Positions 1 through 8,933 of a DNA stretch of 64,000 bases are shown here, one piece after another; positions within the stretch are counted from its first letter, which is position 1, and the number at the start of each line of letters is the position of its first letter. The stretch is from an uncultured Neptuniibacter sp. (GTDB taxonomy: Bacteria; Pseudomonadota; Gammaproteobacteria; Pseudomonadales; Balneatricaceae). The translations under genes and the position numbers were made by a program. The notes below the pieces were generated by a model that ran no database searches, was not told where the DNA came from, and saw only the letters and a program-made list of their open reading frames with translations. The stretch covers positions 248,001 through 312,000 of the forward strand of contig NZ_CANMIR010000002.1 of NCBI RefSeq assembly GCF_947498015.1, in the 5' to 3' direction.

Positions 1-253
1 GGGTATCCGAAACCTGCCACTGTGGCAGTTTCAACCCCTTGATCTCATGGCTTACAACAGCCGCAACCGCACCTTTATCAGCAGCATCCTCAATGAAGTT
101 ATGACCATCAAAATTTGGCCCGACCAACGCAACAAAAAGATCACCCGGTTTAATGGTTCGCGTGTCTGTACTGACACCAGAGAAGCTCACATTAGACGTG
201 GCAGCTCCACCAAATCGTTCTACAAGAGTCTGCAGATCCCAAATTCCAATCAT
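1..253 (-). CDS. murF: MurF, UDP-MurNAc-tripeptide--D-Ala-D-Ala ligase (N-terminal part, cut by window edge)
   Basis: Only the first 84 codons are present; the gene runs off the left edge. The translation begins MIGIWDLQTLVERFGG and contains STDTRTIKPGDLFVAL and FDGHNFIEDA, the typical N-terminal UDP-substrate domain of MurF. The enzyme adds D-Ala-D-Ala to UDP-MurNAc-tripeptide in the cytoplasm, the last cytoplasmic step of the muropeptide. The ATG overlaps the murE stop codon (ATGA, 250-253), so the two are translationally coupled at the end of the visible mra operon. The catalytic ATP-binding part lies outside the window. Confidence 0.93.
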   Translation of the reverse strand, partial: MIGIWDLQTLVERFGGAATSNVSFSGVSTDTRTIKPGDLFVALVGPNFDGHNFIEDAADKGAVAAVVSHEIKGLKLPQWQVSDT

Positions 254-1713
254 GCTGCGCCCTCTAGTATCGCCCGACTTAACAGATGATCACTAAAAGG
301 TGTTCGCACCCCATCTACTTCTTGATAATCTTCATGCCCCTTCCCTGCAATCAATACCACATCCCCTATTTCGGCTTTATTCAGGGAAAATCTGATCGCT
401 TCTTCCCGATCAGGTAGCACTACAGGGAGGCTCTCTTTACATCCGTCCAAAATCATCTGAATAATGCTCTCAGGCACCTCTGATCGTGGATTATCACTAG
501 TCACCACAATCTGATCAGCCAGACGCTCAGCAACTTCACCCATCAATGCACGCTTCCCGCTATCCCGGTCACCACCGCAACCAAACACACACCATAAGTC
601 GCCAGACGTATGCGCTCGCACAGCCAACAAGGCTTTCTCCAAAGCGTCGGGGGTGTGCGCATAATCGATGATGACAAGCGGTTTTTCTGCAACTACTACA
701 GCCTGCATCCTGCCCGGAACAGATTGCAGACAGGTAAGACCAGTTTTAACCTGATCAGCAGAAAAACCCTGTTCGACAAGCAGAGCGGTTACCAGTAATA
801 GGTTGTCCAGATTAAATTCACCTACAACCTCACAGCCAAATGCCAGATTCCCCTGATTAGCTTTCAGTTCAACATCCATCCCAGTCAGAGCCATTCGGTA
901 AGCTGCCAACAAGTAATCGCCCTGAGTTCTCCCGACCGACACCTTTCTGCATCTGATTGCGTTATCAATCAACATTGAGCGACCAAATTCATCATCACCA
1001 TTGATCACAGCAGCTTTCAGCTCATAATCGGTAAAGAGTCTTTTTTTCGCATGACCATAGGCTGACATGGAGCCGTGATAATCCAGATGATCTCTGCTTA
1101 AATTGGTAAACAGCGCATAATCAAAATCAACCTCTGCAACACGCCCCTGCTCCAGCGCATGGCTAGAAACTTCCATCACAATGGCTGCAGCCCCTTGCGC
1201 TTTTAAGTCCGCAAATAATCTCTGTAATCCTATTGCGTCGGGTGTTGTGTGTGTCGCCTGGTACAACTCCTCAGGAAAGCCATTCCCAATCGTGCCAATC
1301 ACTGCGGTTCTTACCGCAAGATGGTTCATAGCCTGAGCGATAAAATGCGCACAGGATGTTTTCCCATTAGTCCCCGTTACACCGATAACGGTCAGTTGCT
1401 GACTAGGATGACCGTAGAAACGAGCAGCAATCAACCCCAAGTTGTTCACAAGATCTGGTACCAAAATAACCGGCACATCCACGGCGGGACAGAGCGATTT
1501 CTCTGATGCATCTAAAACTATCGCAACAGCTCCCTGCGAAACGGCACCAATGACAAAGTCCACCCCTCGATGCTTCAAACCCGACCGAGCAATAAATAAA
1601 GTACCAGAACCCACTTCACGACTATCCTGTGAAATCTCAGACACAATCAAACCCGAGTCAGGCATATCGACCCACTCAGGTATAATTTCGGATAATGTCT
1701 TACTTATTTTCAC
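250..1713 (-). CDS. murE: MurE, UDP-MurNAc-L-Ala-D-Glu:meso-diaminopimelate ligase
   Basis: A 487-residue Mur ligase of normal length. The ATP-binding GTNGKT is at residues 114-119, and the lysine pair in HAKKRLF (about 223-224) fits the carbamylated lysine. DNPR at 407-410 is the signature that selects meso-diaminopimelate over lysine, as expected in a Gram-negative cell. It adds the third residue of the peptidoglycan stem peptide in the cytoplasm. It starts 10 bp after ftsI and overlaps murF by 4 bp, so it belongs to the same operon. Confidence 0.97.
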   Translation of the reverse strand: MKISKTLSEIIPEWVDMPDSGLIVSEISQDSREVGSGTLFIARSGLKHRGVDFVIGAVSQGAVAIVLDASEKSLCPAVDVPVILVPDLVNNLGLIAARFYGHPSQQLTVIGVTGTNGKTSCAHFIAQAMNHLAVRTAVIGTIGNGFPEELYQATHTTPDAIGLQRLFADLKAQGAAAIVMEVSSHALEQGRVAEVDFDYALFTNLSRDHLDYHGSMSAYGHAKKRLFTDYELKAAVINGDDEFGRSMLIDNAIRCRKVSVGRTQGDYLLAAYRMALTGMDVELKANQGNLAFGCEVVGEFNLDNLLLVTALLVEQGFSADQVKTGLTCLQSVPGRMQAVVVAEKPLVIIDYAHTPDALEKALLAVRAHTSGDLWCVFGCGGDRDSGKRALMGEVAERLADQIVVTSDNPRSEVPESIIQMILDGCKESLPVVLPDREEAIRFSLNKAEIGDVVLIAGKGHEDYQEVDGVRTPFSDHLLSRAILEGAA

Positions 1714-1723
1714 AATTCAGATC

Positions 1724-3427
1724 CTATCTGTGTACGACCTGTTTATTAACATCAGGCCAGTTATCCGGTGGTATATTCATCAATCGCAATGCACCACCCA
1801 CCGCTCTTGAAAAAACCGGTGCAGCCACTTCACCGCCGTAATACTCCTGCCCTTTAGGGTTATCAATCATAACCACTGTTACCAAGCGCGGATTACTCAC
1901 AGGCGCAAGCCCTGCAAACGTTGAGACATACTGGTCATCGATATATCCACCACGACCCACTTTATGAACGGTGCCGGTTTTACCCGCAACTCGATAACCA
2001 GCTACAGCAGCTCTTCGCCCTGTCCCTTTAACACTGATCACTGTCTCCATCATCTCCCGAACATCAACCGCTACATCCGCAGGCATCACCCTAACCGCTT
2101 TACCAGCCTCATTTTGACGGATAAGACTGACCGGATTAAGCACTCCGTCATTCGCTAATGCCAGATAGGATTGAGCCAGCTGCAAAGGGGTGACTGATAG
2201 TCCATAACCGTATGAAAGCGTTGCCCTTTCAACTTGCTGCCTCTGATTCAGATAAGGCAGGTAACCCGTGCTTTCTCCTGGAAATCCGATCCCAGTTGCC
2301 TGACCTAACCCTAAGTTCTGATATAGATTACGAACAGAACCTTCAGGCAAGCTTAATGAGAGCTTTGTCACCCCGACATTGCTCGATTTAGTAATAATGG
2401 TCGACACATCTATCTCACCGTAATTCCGGTGATCACGGATTGTTTTACGCTTAACTTTCAAATATCCAGGCGCCGTATCCACAATCGTCTCAGGCGTGTA
2501 CTGCCCACTCATCAATGCAGCTGCGACGGTCATCGGCTTAACCGTAGACCCAGGCTCAAAAGTATCGGTTAACGCACGATTCCTCAAAGCAGAAGAGACC
2601 CTCTGCTTTGGGTCATTCGGGTTATAGGATGGCTGATTAACCATCGCAAGAACTTCACCGGTTGCAGCATCTAACATCACCAGTGAACCACCATCAGCTT
2701 TATGTGCTTTAACCGCCGCCTTTAACTCCCGGTAAGCCAGGTACTGAAGGCGCAGATCGATACTTAACTCAATATCATTGCCATGCTGTGCTGGCTTAAC
2801 TTCATTTAGATGCTTAATCGTTCGTCCTAAACGATCCTTCATGACGAGCTGACGCCCAGGTTCAGCCTTAAGCCAATCCTCATAAGCAAGCTCCAACCCT
2901 TCCTGCCCCTGCCCATCCAGATTAGTAAATCCAACCAGATGGGTCGTCACCTCCGCAGCCGGATAGTAACGCTTATAATCCCTGTCGATATGAATACCCG
3001 GGATGCGTAATCCCCTGATCTGTTCCGCAAGCTCAGGCGACACTTGTCGTTGCAGATATAGAAAGCGTCTTGAACGATTTTCCGCCAACCGGGCTTTCAA
3101 TCTCTTTTTATTGGTCTTCAATAAAACAGCCAGCCGTCCCAGGCTATCATGCTGTAAGTCCGTCATTTTTGGATCAGCCCAGATCGTTGCAACCGGCGCA
3201 CTCACCGCCAATGGTTCACCATTGCGGTCAGTAATAATGCCCCTGTGAGCGGGAACCTGAACAGTCCTTAAGGAGCGAGCATCCCCTTGAGTCTGAAGAA
3301 ACTCCTGTTCTGTCACATATAGAGAGAGCATTCGGGCGGTAATCCCAACGGCCACAAGCAACAGCAGAGTCAACACCAACCAGAGGCGCCAACCTTTCCC
3401 CACTGAAGCTTCAGCTGATTCACTCAT
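1724..3427 (-). CDS. ftsI: FtsI (PBP3), septal peptidoglycan transpeptidase
   Basis: A 567-residue class B penicillin-binding protein. A short cytoplasmic N-terminus is followed by one membrane segment (about residues 14-38, WLVLTLLLLVAVGI), a dimerisation/pedestal domain and a transpeptidase domain. The active-site motifs are intact: STVK at 294-297 (nucleophile Ser294), SSN at 348-350 and KTGT at 483-486. It crosslinks septal peptidoglycan during division and is a beta-lactam target. The ATG at 3427 overlaps the 3' end of ftsL by 8 bp, matching the ftsL-ftsI-murE order of the division and cell-wall cluster. Confidence 0.97.
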   Translation of the reverse strand: MSESAEASVGKGWRLWLVLTLLLLVAVGITARMLSLYVTEQEFLQTQGDARSLRTVQVPAHRGIITDRNGEPLAVSAPVATIWADPKMTDLQHDSLGRLAVLLKTNKKRLKARLAENRSRRFLYLQRQVSPELAEQIRGLRIPGIHIDRDYKRYYPAAEVTTHLVGFTNLDGQGQEGLELAYEDWLKAEPGRQLVMKDRLGRTIKHLNEVKPAQHGNDIELSIDLRLQYLAYRELKAAVKAHKADGGSLVMLDAATGEVLAMVNQPSYNPNDPKQRVSSALRNRALTDTFEPGSTVKPMTVAAALMSGQYTPETIVDTAPGYLKVKRKTIRDHRNYGEIDVSTIITKSSNVGVTKLSLSLPEGSVRNLYQNLGLGQATGIGFPGESTGYLPYLNQRQQVERATLSYGYGLSVTPLQLAQSYLALANDGVLNPVSLIRQNEAGKAVRVMPADVAVDVREMMETVISVKGTGRRAAVAGYRVAGKTGTVHKVGRGGYIDDQYVSTFAGLAPVSNPRLVTVVMIDNPKGQEYYGGEVAAPVFSRAVGGALRLMNIPPDNWPDVNKQVVHR

Positions 3428-3794
3428 GCCTGACTATCTCTATTTGATTAACTTCTGGAACCTGCATACCAAGTTTCTTAATTGCCTGCTGTTCCACCCG
3501 ATTATTTGCCGCCCAAGCACTTTGCTCTAAAAGCAACTGACCCCATTCAACCTGCAATTCATCACGCTGCTGGACCAACCCCTGATACTGATGAAATAAC
3601 TGACGATACTCAAAAGCGCTGGTCACAACCGTCAGACAGGAAAGCACAACAACTACCACAAGCAGAAAAATTATCAGAAACGGTCTGACTAACTCCTCAG
3701 AGCTATAAATTTTCCCCTCAGCTAGTTCCTTACTGGCTTCAGCCTTAGGTTCACCGTTTTCAGGTTTAAATTTCTGCCAGAACCCCGCCAGCAT
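3420..3794 (-). CDS. ftsL: FtsL, divisome bitopic membrane protein
   Basis: About 124 residues, as usual for FtsL. A charged cytoplasmic N-terminus leads to one hydrophobic segment (PFLIIFLLVVVVVLSCLTVV), then a periplasmic coiled-coil-like stretch rich in Q, E and L. FtsL bridges FtsB/FtsQ with FtsW/FtsI. The identification rests on position between rsmH and ftsI plus topology, because the family diverges fast in sequence. The ATG at 3794 shares its A with the rsmH TGA; an upstream in-frame TTG at 3797 is less likely. Confidence 0.9.
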   Translation of the reverse strand: MLAGFWQKFKPENGEPKAEASKELAEGKIYSSEELVRPFLIIFLLVVVVVLSCLTVVTSAFEYRQLFHQYQGLVQQRDELQVEWGQLLLEQSAWAANNRVEQQAIKKLGMQVPEVNQIEIVRHE

Positions 3795-4732
3795 CAAACC
3801 ACCTTTTCAGCAACTCGCATCACGGCACTGCGGGCACGGACATTGTCAGACGTCTCATCAGCACCGGCTTTGACAGCTTTACCAACATTTTTCAAACGAA
3901 TTTTCAGCATTTCGTTTGTCACCGGAATCCCGCGAGGAAGGTGTTCATCCCCCTTTACATGATGGCGTATAAAGCGTTTCACGATACGGTCTTCCAACGA
4001 GTGAAAGCTGATCACCACCAGACGGCCTCCAACCTTCAGCATATCGAGCGCCTGATCAAGGCAGGCTTCCAGATCTTCGAGCTCCCGATTGATATGGATA
4101 CGAATACCCTGAAATGCACGTGTTGCGGGGTTCTTTCCCCGTTCCCAAGCAGGATTGGCTTCCGCGATAATTTTTGATAGCTGACCCGTAGTAGTAATGG
4201 GCGATTCTTCGCGTTTAGCTACAATTGCCTTTGCCATACGACGCGAAAACCTTTCTTCGCCATAGGTGTAAATCACATCAGCAATCTCTTTCTCATCAGC
4301 TCGCGCAATCCAATCAGCAGCACTTTCACCTGAAGTGGTATCCATTCTCATATCCAACGGACCATCATTCAGAAAACTAAACCCGCGTGACGCATCATCA
4401 AGCTGTGGCGACGAAACACCCAGATCCAGAAGAATGCCATCGACCTTACCCTGCATTCCGCGGTCAGTGACAAACTGCTGTAACTGCGCAAAACTACCAT
4501 GCGCAATCGAAAACCGAGATTCCTCTGCAAAACGCTCGTGAGCATGTGAGATAGCTTGCGGATCTTTATCAATCCCCATCAAAGTGCCATCAGATGCAAG
4601 TTGCTCTAAAACCAGCGCAGAGTGACCTCCACGACCAAACGTACCATCCACGTAAAAACCAGAGGCATCCTGCACTAAAGCATCCACTGCTTCATTTAAC
4701 AGAACAGTAATATGTTTAAATTCCTGGCTCAT
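3794..4732 (-). CDS. rsmH: RsmH (MraW), 16S rRNA C1402 N4-methyltransferase
   Basis: 312 residues, full length. The N-terminus [13 protein letters not shown] and the SAM-binding motif [12 protein letters not shown] (about 27-38) are hallmarks of the family, as are the later [13 protein letters not shown] and [13 protein letters not shown]. It methylates N4 of C1402 in the 16S rRNA decoding centre, using S-adenosylmethionine. It lies 21 bp downstream of mraZ and is coupled to ftsL by a shared nucleotide, the standard second position of the mra cluster. Confidence 0.97.
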   Translation of the reverse strand: MSQEFKHITVLLNEAVDALVQDASGFYVDGTFGRGGHSALVLEQLASDGTLMGIDKDPQAISHAHERFAEESRFSIAHGSFAQLQQFVTDRGMQGKVDGILLDLGVSSPQLDDASRGFSFLNDGPLDMRMDTTSGESAADWIARADEKEIADVIYTYGEERFSRRMAKAIVAKREESPITTTGQLSKIIAEANPAWERGKNPATRAFQGIRIHINRELEDLEACLDQALDMLKVGGRLVVISFHSLEDRIVKRFIRHHVKGDEHLPRGIPVTNEMLKIRLKNVGKAVKAGADETSDNVRARSAVMRVAEKVV

Positions 4733-4753
4733 CAGTACGTTATCTCAACAAAT

Positions 4754-5209
4754 TTATAGCGACAGATTCTGTAGCTCTTCTGGCATTGCCATGCCACCCT
4801 CCACCTCACGAAGATACTCTTCACGAGTGGACAACCATCTGGATTCACTCCAGATTTCAAATTTTTGACCCTGACCGAGCAACACTATTTTCTTTCCCAG
4901 CTCGGCATAATCACGCAATGGAGCAGGAAGCAACAACCTGCCATTTCCGTCCATTTCGAGATCAGTTGCATGACCAATCAAAAGCCGCTGTATCCTACGC
5001 GCAGCAGGATTAAAGCTCGGTAAACTTTCGATTTTTTCCTGAATGGCTTCCCACTCCTCTAATGGATACAGGAGCAGACAACGTTCCTCAGTATCAATCG
5101 TAGCCACAAGCTGTCCGCTGCAGCATTCCGTGATCTTCTCACGGTAACGTGCCGGGATCGCCATGCGCCCCTTCGCATCCAGATTGATTTGATTGACACC
5201 TCTGAACAT
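4754..5209 (-). CDS. mraZ: MraZ, transcriptional regulator of the division/cell-wall operon
   Basis: A 151-residue, AbrB-like protein with two MraZ repeats. Each carries the D-x3-R signature: DAKGRMAIPARYR near residues 12-24 and DGNGRLLLPAPLR near 85-97. MraZ forms a ring-shaped oligomer that binds repeated TGGG-containing boxes and represses its own operon in E. coli. It is first in the operon, has an SD (AGGG, 7 nt before ATG), and is preceded by a matching set of boxes at 5226-5260. Confidence 0.96.
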   Translation of the reverse strand: MFRGVNQINLDAKGRMAIPARYREKITECCSGQLVATIDTEERCLLLYPLEEWEAIQEKIESLPSFNPAARRIQRLLIGHATDLEMDGNGRLLLPAPLRDYAELGKKIVLLGQGQKFEIWSESRWLSTREEYLREVEGGMAMPEELQNLSL

Positions 5210-5225
5210 TATTTCGCCCTTAAAT

Positions 5226-5260
5226 CCCCTAAAAACCCACTTTTACCCACTTTATCCCAC
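5226..5260 (-). promoter_or_regulatory. MraZ operator: GTGGG boxes at 10-bp spacing
   Basis: Read on the minus strand, GTGGG occurs at 5256-5260, 5246-5250 and 5236-5240, followed by a degenerate fourth copy (AGGGG, 5226-5230), all on an exact 10-bp period. MraZ of E. coli recognises TGGG(N) boxes separated by 5-nt spacers in the leader of its own operon, which is what is seen here between the -10 element and the mraZ start. Confidence 0.85.
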
Positions 5261-5268
5261 TAGAGCAC

Positions 5269-5297
5269 ACTATAGAAACTAACCCCAACTAAAGCAA
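5269..5297 (-). promoter_or_regulatory. Putative sigma70 promoter of the mraZ operon
   Basis: Minus strand: -35 TTGCTT at 5292-5297, a 17-bp spacer, -10 TATAGT at 5269-5274. Predicted start is near 5262, just before the first MraZ box, so bound MraZ would sit directly downstream of the start site. Confidence 0.7.
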
Positions 5298-5479
5298 GGC
5301 AGATTCAGTACTCAGAGGCTGTTTAAATCAGGGGTTTATTAGGGAAATACATACAGGAGATAGCAGCAAACAAGTGCCATCTAAAAGACACCTTACAAAA
5401 CAAGGAATTAGAGATTTTAAGCAGATATTAGAAAAAGATCAGACCGAGAATAAACATGAACACAAAGCATAAAAATTTT

Positions 5480-5829
5480 GAGGAGTTTGCCGATAAGCCG
5501 GGTTCTGTCACGGACAATCATTCATCTGGGATGTACGTCACCATACACCTCAAGCAACCTACCCGGTTCCAGCGCGGGTCACGCCTGTAGGAACCCTATT
5601 TGGTCTTGCTCCGAGTGGGGTTTACCATGCCGTGGAGTGTTACCACCCACGCGGTGCGCTCTTACCGCACCATTTCAACCTTACCGGCATCTCAGATGCT
5701 TAGGCGGTATATTTTCTGCTGCACTTTCCGTCGACTCGCGCCGCCCAGACGTTATCTGGCACTCTACCCTATGGAGCCCGGACTTTCCTCCACTCCCAAA
5801 GGGAACAGCGATTGCCTGGCAAACTCCTC
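5480..5829 (-). ncRNA. rnpB: RNase P RNA (class A)
   Basis: The catalytic RNA of RNase P, which trims the 5' leader of tRNA precursors. On the minus strand the sequence contains the conserved core GAGGAAAGTCCGGGCTCC near the 5' end (about 5783-5802) and ACAGAACCCGGCTTATCGG near the 3' end (about 5492-5510). The terminal helix P1 is a perfect 12-bp pairing between 5818-5829 and 5480-5491. The length of about 350 nt is normal for proteobacterial type A. Its position between rsmI and mraZ is as in Pseudomonas. The exact ends are inferred from P1. Confidence 0.96.
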
Positions 5830-5836
5830 AGCGCGG

Positions 5837-5845
5837 ATTCTACCA
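5837..5845 (-). promoter_or_regulatory. Extended -10 promoter of rnpB
   Basis: The minus strand carries TGGTAGAAT, an extended -10 (TGn plus TAGAAT at 5837-5842) with no good -35. A start about 7 nt downstream falls at 5829-5831, exactly the 5' edge of the predicted P1 helix, which supports the call. Confidence 0.6.
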
Positions 5846-5858
5846 GAGCCAAAGACAG

Positions 5859-6704
5859 TTAGCGATCCAAGGCAGCCTGATAGAGCACTTTTTTCTTCAA
5901 TCCCGTTATCTTTGCAGCTAATGAAGCGGCCTGACTAGCCGGCAACTCAGCCAGCAAAATATCAAGCGTATGCAGTGCCACTGCATCCAACTTAGGCCCA
6001 CCCTCTAATATAGCCCCATGCACCAATACGACAAACTCACCACGCTGTTGATTACTATCGCTCTCCATCCACCGGATCAGATCTGACAAACGGTCTGAGC
6101 GAATCGTTTCATAAGTTTTTGTCAGCTCACGCGCAACAGCCACAACCCGCTCCCCGCCAAATACCTCTTCCATATCCTTGAGGGACGCCAATATACGATG
6201 CGGCGATTCATAAAAAACAATCGTTCTGGGCTCATCGACAAACGACTTCATATGCTGCTTACGTGCACTTGTTTTATGCGGCAAAAATCCTTCAAAAACG
6301 AACCGATCTGTCGGTAAACCCGCAGCAGACAGCGCTGCTATAAAAGCCACACAACCCGGAACAGGAACGACACGAAACCCCTGCGCCCTCACACCATTTA
6401 CCACCACATAGCCCGGATCTGAGATCAACGGAGTACCCGCATCAGAAATCAGCGCAACACTGGCACCAGATTGCAACTGGTGTACAATCGTTTCAATTCG
6501 CTGATGTTCGTTGTGCTCATGAACGGAAACAAGGCGGGTATCGATGCCAAAGTGCGCCATCAACCTTGCACTATGCCGAGTATCTTCTGCAGCAATCAGC
6601 TCAACCTGCTGCAAAACCTCTACAGCGCGCGGCGTCATATCCATCAGATTTCCGATAGGAGTCGCTACAACATACAGTGCAGGTTCTAACATTTTCGATA
6701 CCAT
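5859..6704 (-). CDS. rsmI: RsmI, 16S rRNA C1402 2'-O-methyltransferase
   Basis: A tetrapyrrole-methylase-fold enzyme of about 281 residues. LYVVATPIGNLMDMTPRAVE opens the domain, and AAEDTRHSARLM, ISDAGTPLISDPGY and ALSAAGLPTDRFVFEGFLP are family signatures. It 2'-O-methylates C1402 of 16S rRNA, the same nucleotide that RsmH modifies at N4. The start is uncertain: ATG at 6704 or 6692 (a TTG at 6710 is also in frame), none with a clean SD. It diverges from lpoA with only a few dozen bases between, so the two promoters must overlap. Confidence 0.95.
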   Translation of the reverse strand: MVSKMLEPALYVVATPIGNLMDMTPRAVEVLQQVELIAAEDTRHSARLMAHFGIDTRLVSVHEHNEHQRIETIVHQLQSGASVALISDAGTPLISDPGYVVVNGVRAQGFRVVPVPGCVAFIAALSAAGLPTDRFVFEGFLPHKTSARKQHMKSFVDEPRTIVFYESPHRILASLKDMEEVFGGERVVAVARELTKTYETIRSDRLSDLIRWMESDSNQQRGEFVVLVHGAILEGGPKLDAVALHTLDILLAELPASQAASLAAKITGLKKKVLYQAALDR

Positions 6705-6728
6705 CCTCAAATTTGGGCTGTGAAGTAT

Positions 6729-8546
6729 ATGAAATTTCAGTGGCGCTTGTCTCTTATAGCCATAATGCTATGCACATTAATTTCTGGCTGTTCGACACCT
6801 ACAAACACCTACAAACCACAACTATCCACGACTGAACAGAAACAGCTCCAGGCTGAAAAACTACTTAGCAAAGCCACCCAGGCAAAACCAATTGCCTCAG
6901 CAGAACTGCGCGCCAAAGCGGCCACCCTTCTTATGGAACTGGGTCAAAAGGAGAAAGCCAGCCAGGTACTGGAACTTATCGATATTAGCCTGCTCCCCCC
7001 GAGCCTACGCTTTGAGATAGCCTTGTTAAAAAGCGCTACCGCTCTGGAACAATCTCGTCCTGAGGATGCCATCCGCCAATTGGACAAACTACAGCAAATC
7101 AGCACCGCCCCCCTCTCAAGGGAGCAGAAAATAACCATCCTGCAAACCCGCTCTGAGGCCTATCAACAGCAAGAACTATGGCTAAGCAAAGCCAAAGCGC
7201 TCATACAGCTCGGCCTTCTAATAGAGACAGAAAGTACAAAACAAGAGATACATGACCAGATCTGGAGCACATTGCTAAATACCTCTCCCGCAGACCTCTC
7301 GATGCAACTCCAAAGCGGTGAGAACAGCTATTATGTACAAGGCTGGCTTGAGCTCATTAACGAAATAACTCACAACAAACAACTTGATACCCAGCATCAA
7401 GCCATTGAAAACTGGTCTCTATTATGGGAGGCCCACCCAGCACGGATTCTGCCACCCTCATCTTTGACGGGACTTGGACAAGAAACTCTCAAAGCGCACA
7501 AGATTGCAATATTACTTCCCAACAAGGGAAAATTAGCCCGCCCTGCTGCTGCCATCAGAGAGGGCATATTGATGGCCCACCTCCGCATGGAACCATCCAG
7601 CAGTCAAAAACCAGAGCTTCTATTCCTTGACTCAGAAGCCATTAACACTCCCATCCAACTATCCGCCATTGTAGATGAGCAAAACATTGACCTTATTATT
7701 GGACCGCTTGATAAGAAAAGAGTCACAGCCCTCGCATCGGACAATCATATCCGCATACCCATTCTTGCTCTCAATTATTCCGACGCTGCTGGACGCGAAG
7801 GGCTTTATCAGTTTGGTTTATCCGCAGAGGACGAGACGAAGCAGATAGCCTCAAGAGTTTGGAATGATGGTGCCAAAAATGTAGCCATTCTCACCCCTGA
7901 TACAGCGTGGGGAGTCAAAATTTCACAGGCATTTAAAGTAGATTTTGCAGAACTCGGCGGCTCTATTGTCAGTGAAAGCACTTTCTCAGAAATTAGTGAA
8001 TACTCCACTAACATCAGCCGCCTGGTTGCCACTGATAACAGCAAGGCACGCTACCAAAAGCTCCGTCAGATCACCCAAGCAAAATTTGAGTTCGAGGAGT
8101 ATAGAAGACAAGATATTGATGCCATTGTGATTACAGCCCTTCCAAATGACGCACGGCAACTGGCACCCATCCTTGCATTCAATTTTGCAGGCGATCTACC
8201 CACATACGCCACCTCACATATTTACAGTGGCAGCAGCGATCCTGTGCTTGATCAGGATCTGAATAACATTCTTTTTCTTGATACACCGTGGAATCTGAAA
8301 CCACCCTCCCAAGACAAACTACTCATTTCACAACAACGGACCGATACAAACAGTCGGTTTGGCCGCTTATATGCACTCGGCTTGGATGCATATCGAATCT
8401 ATCCCTACCTTCGCCAATTGAGCTCTATCCCCGGAACCGCAATTCAAGGCGAAACAGGCACGATACAGATCGATCAAAATGGCCTGATAGCACGCTCGCT
8501 TCTCTGGGCTCGCTACAAAGATGGAACCCCCCAACTGGTAGAGTAA
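6729..8546 (+). CDS. lpoA: LpoA (LppC)-like outer-membrane lipoprotein activator of PBP1a
   Basis: About 605 residues. It opens with a lipoprotein signal (MKFQWRLSLIAIMLCTLISGC), the lipobox cysteine following LISG. A helical, TPR-like N-terminal half precedes a periplasmic-binding-protein-like C-terminal half (KIAILLPNKGKLARPAAAIR, LIIGPLDKKRV, VAILTPDTAWG). LpoA is anchored in the outer membrane and stimulates PBP1a. The neighbourhood rsmI | lpoA-yraN-diaA-dolP is the conserved one. Start choice: ATG 6729 gives the best signal peptide; a GTG at 6720 is in frame. Confidence 0.9.
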   Translation: MKFQWRLSLIAIMLCTLISGCSTPTNTYKPQLSTTEQKQLQAEKLLSKATQAKPIASAELRAKAATLLMELGQKEKASQVLELIDISLLPPSLRFEIALLKSATALEQSRPEDAIRQLDKLQQISTAPLSREQKITILQTRSEAYQQQELWLSKAKALIQLGLLIETESTKQEIHDQIWSTLLNTSPADLSMQLQSGENSYYVQGWLELINEITHNKQLDTQHQAIENWSLLWEAHPARILPPSSLTGLGQETLKAHKIAILLPNKGKLARPAAAIREGILMAHLRMEPSSSQKPELLFLDSEAINTPIQLSAIVDEQNIDLIIGPLDKKRVTALASDNHIRIPILALNYSDAAGREGLYQFGLSAEDETKQIASRVWNDGAKNVAILTPDTAWGVKISQAFKVDFAELGGSIVSESTFSEISEYSTNISRLVATDNSKARYQKLRQITQAKFEFEEYRRQDIDAIVITALPNDARQLAPILAFNFAGDLPTYATSHIYSGSSDPVLDQDLNNILFLDTPWNLKPPSQDKLLISQQRTDTNSRFGRLYALGLDAYRIYPYLRQLSSIPGTAIQGETGTIQIDQNGLIARSLLWARYKDGTPQLVE

Positions 8547-8553
8547 ATATCTC

Positions 8554-8913
8554 ATGGACCGACAACAGATCGGCAAGGACGCCGAAAAATACGCAGAACA
8601 ATTTCTCAAAGAGAGAAGACTGAAAATCATTGCGCGAAATTTTAGCTGCCGACTAGGTGAAATTGACCTCATCATGCTGGACAAAAACACTTTAGTCTTT
8701 GTAGAAGTGAGACTCAGACGAAATCGGAACTATGGTGGAGCAGCCAGATCAGTCACACCCTCAAAGCAGCTCAAAATCATTAAAACAGCTCAACTGTTTC
8801 TACAGAAAAACCCTCAATACAATAATAATAGTTGCCGTTTTGATGTCATTGCATACGAATATGATGCAGCACCTTCCGAGCCACTATGGTATAAAGATGC
8901 CTTTAGAATTTAA
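8554..8913 (+). CDS. yraN: YraN, UPF0102 endonuclease-like protein
   Basis: 119 residues, the usual size. The core GEIDLIMLDKNTLVFVEVRLR gives the D-(E)xK-like arrangement of the Holliday-junction-resolvase/restriction-endonuclease fold, preceded by the typical IGKDAEKYAEQFLKER helix. Function in vivo is not settled in the family. It begins 7 bp after lpoA, in the same operon as diaA and dolP. Confidence 0.92.
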   Translation: MDRQQIGKDAEKYAEQFLKERRLKIIARNFSCRLGEIDLIMLDKNTLVFVEVRLRRNRNYGGAARSVTPSKQLKIIKTAQLFLQKNPQYNNNSCRFDVIAYEYDAAPSEPLWYKDAFRI

Positions 8914-8933
8914 GGCTCATAAATAAGGACAGC

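Noticed and set aside
5478..5921. 147-codon plus-strand frame
   Set aside because: Covers the complement of RNase P RNA, whose conserved core and P1 pairing explain the sequence.
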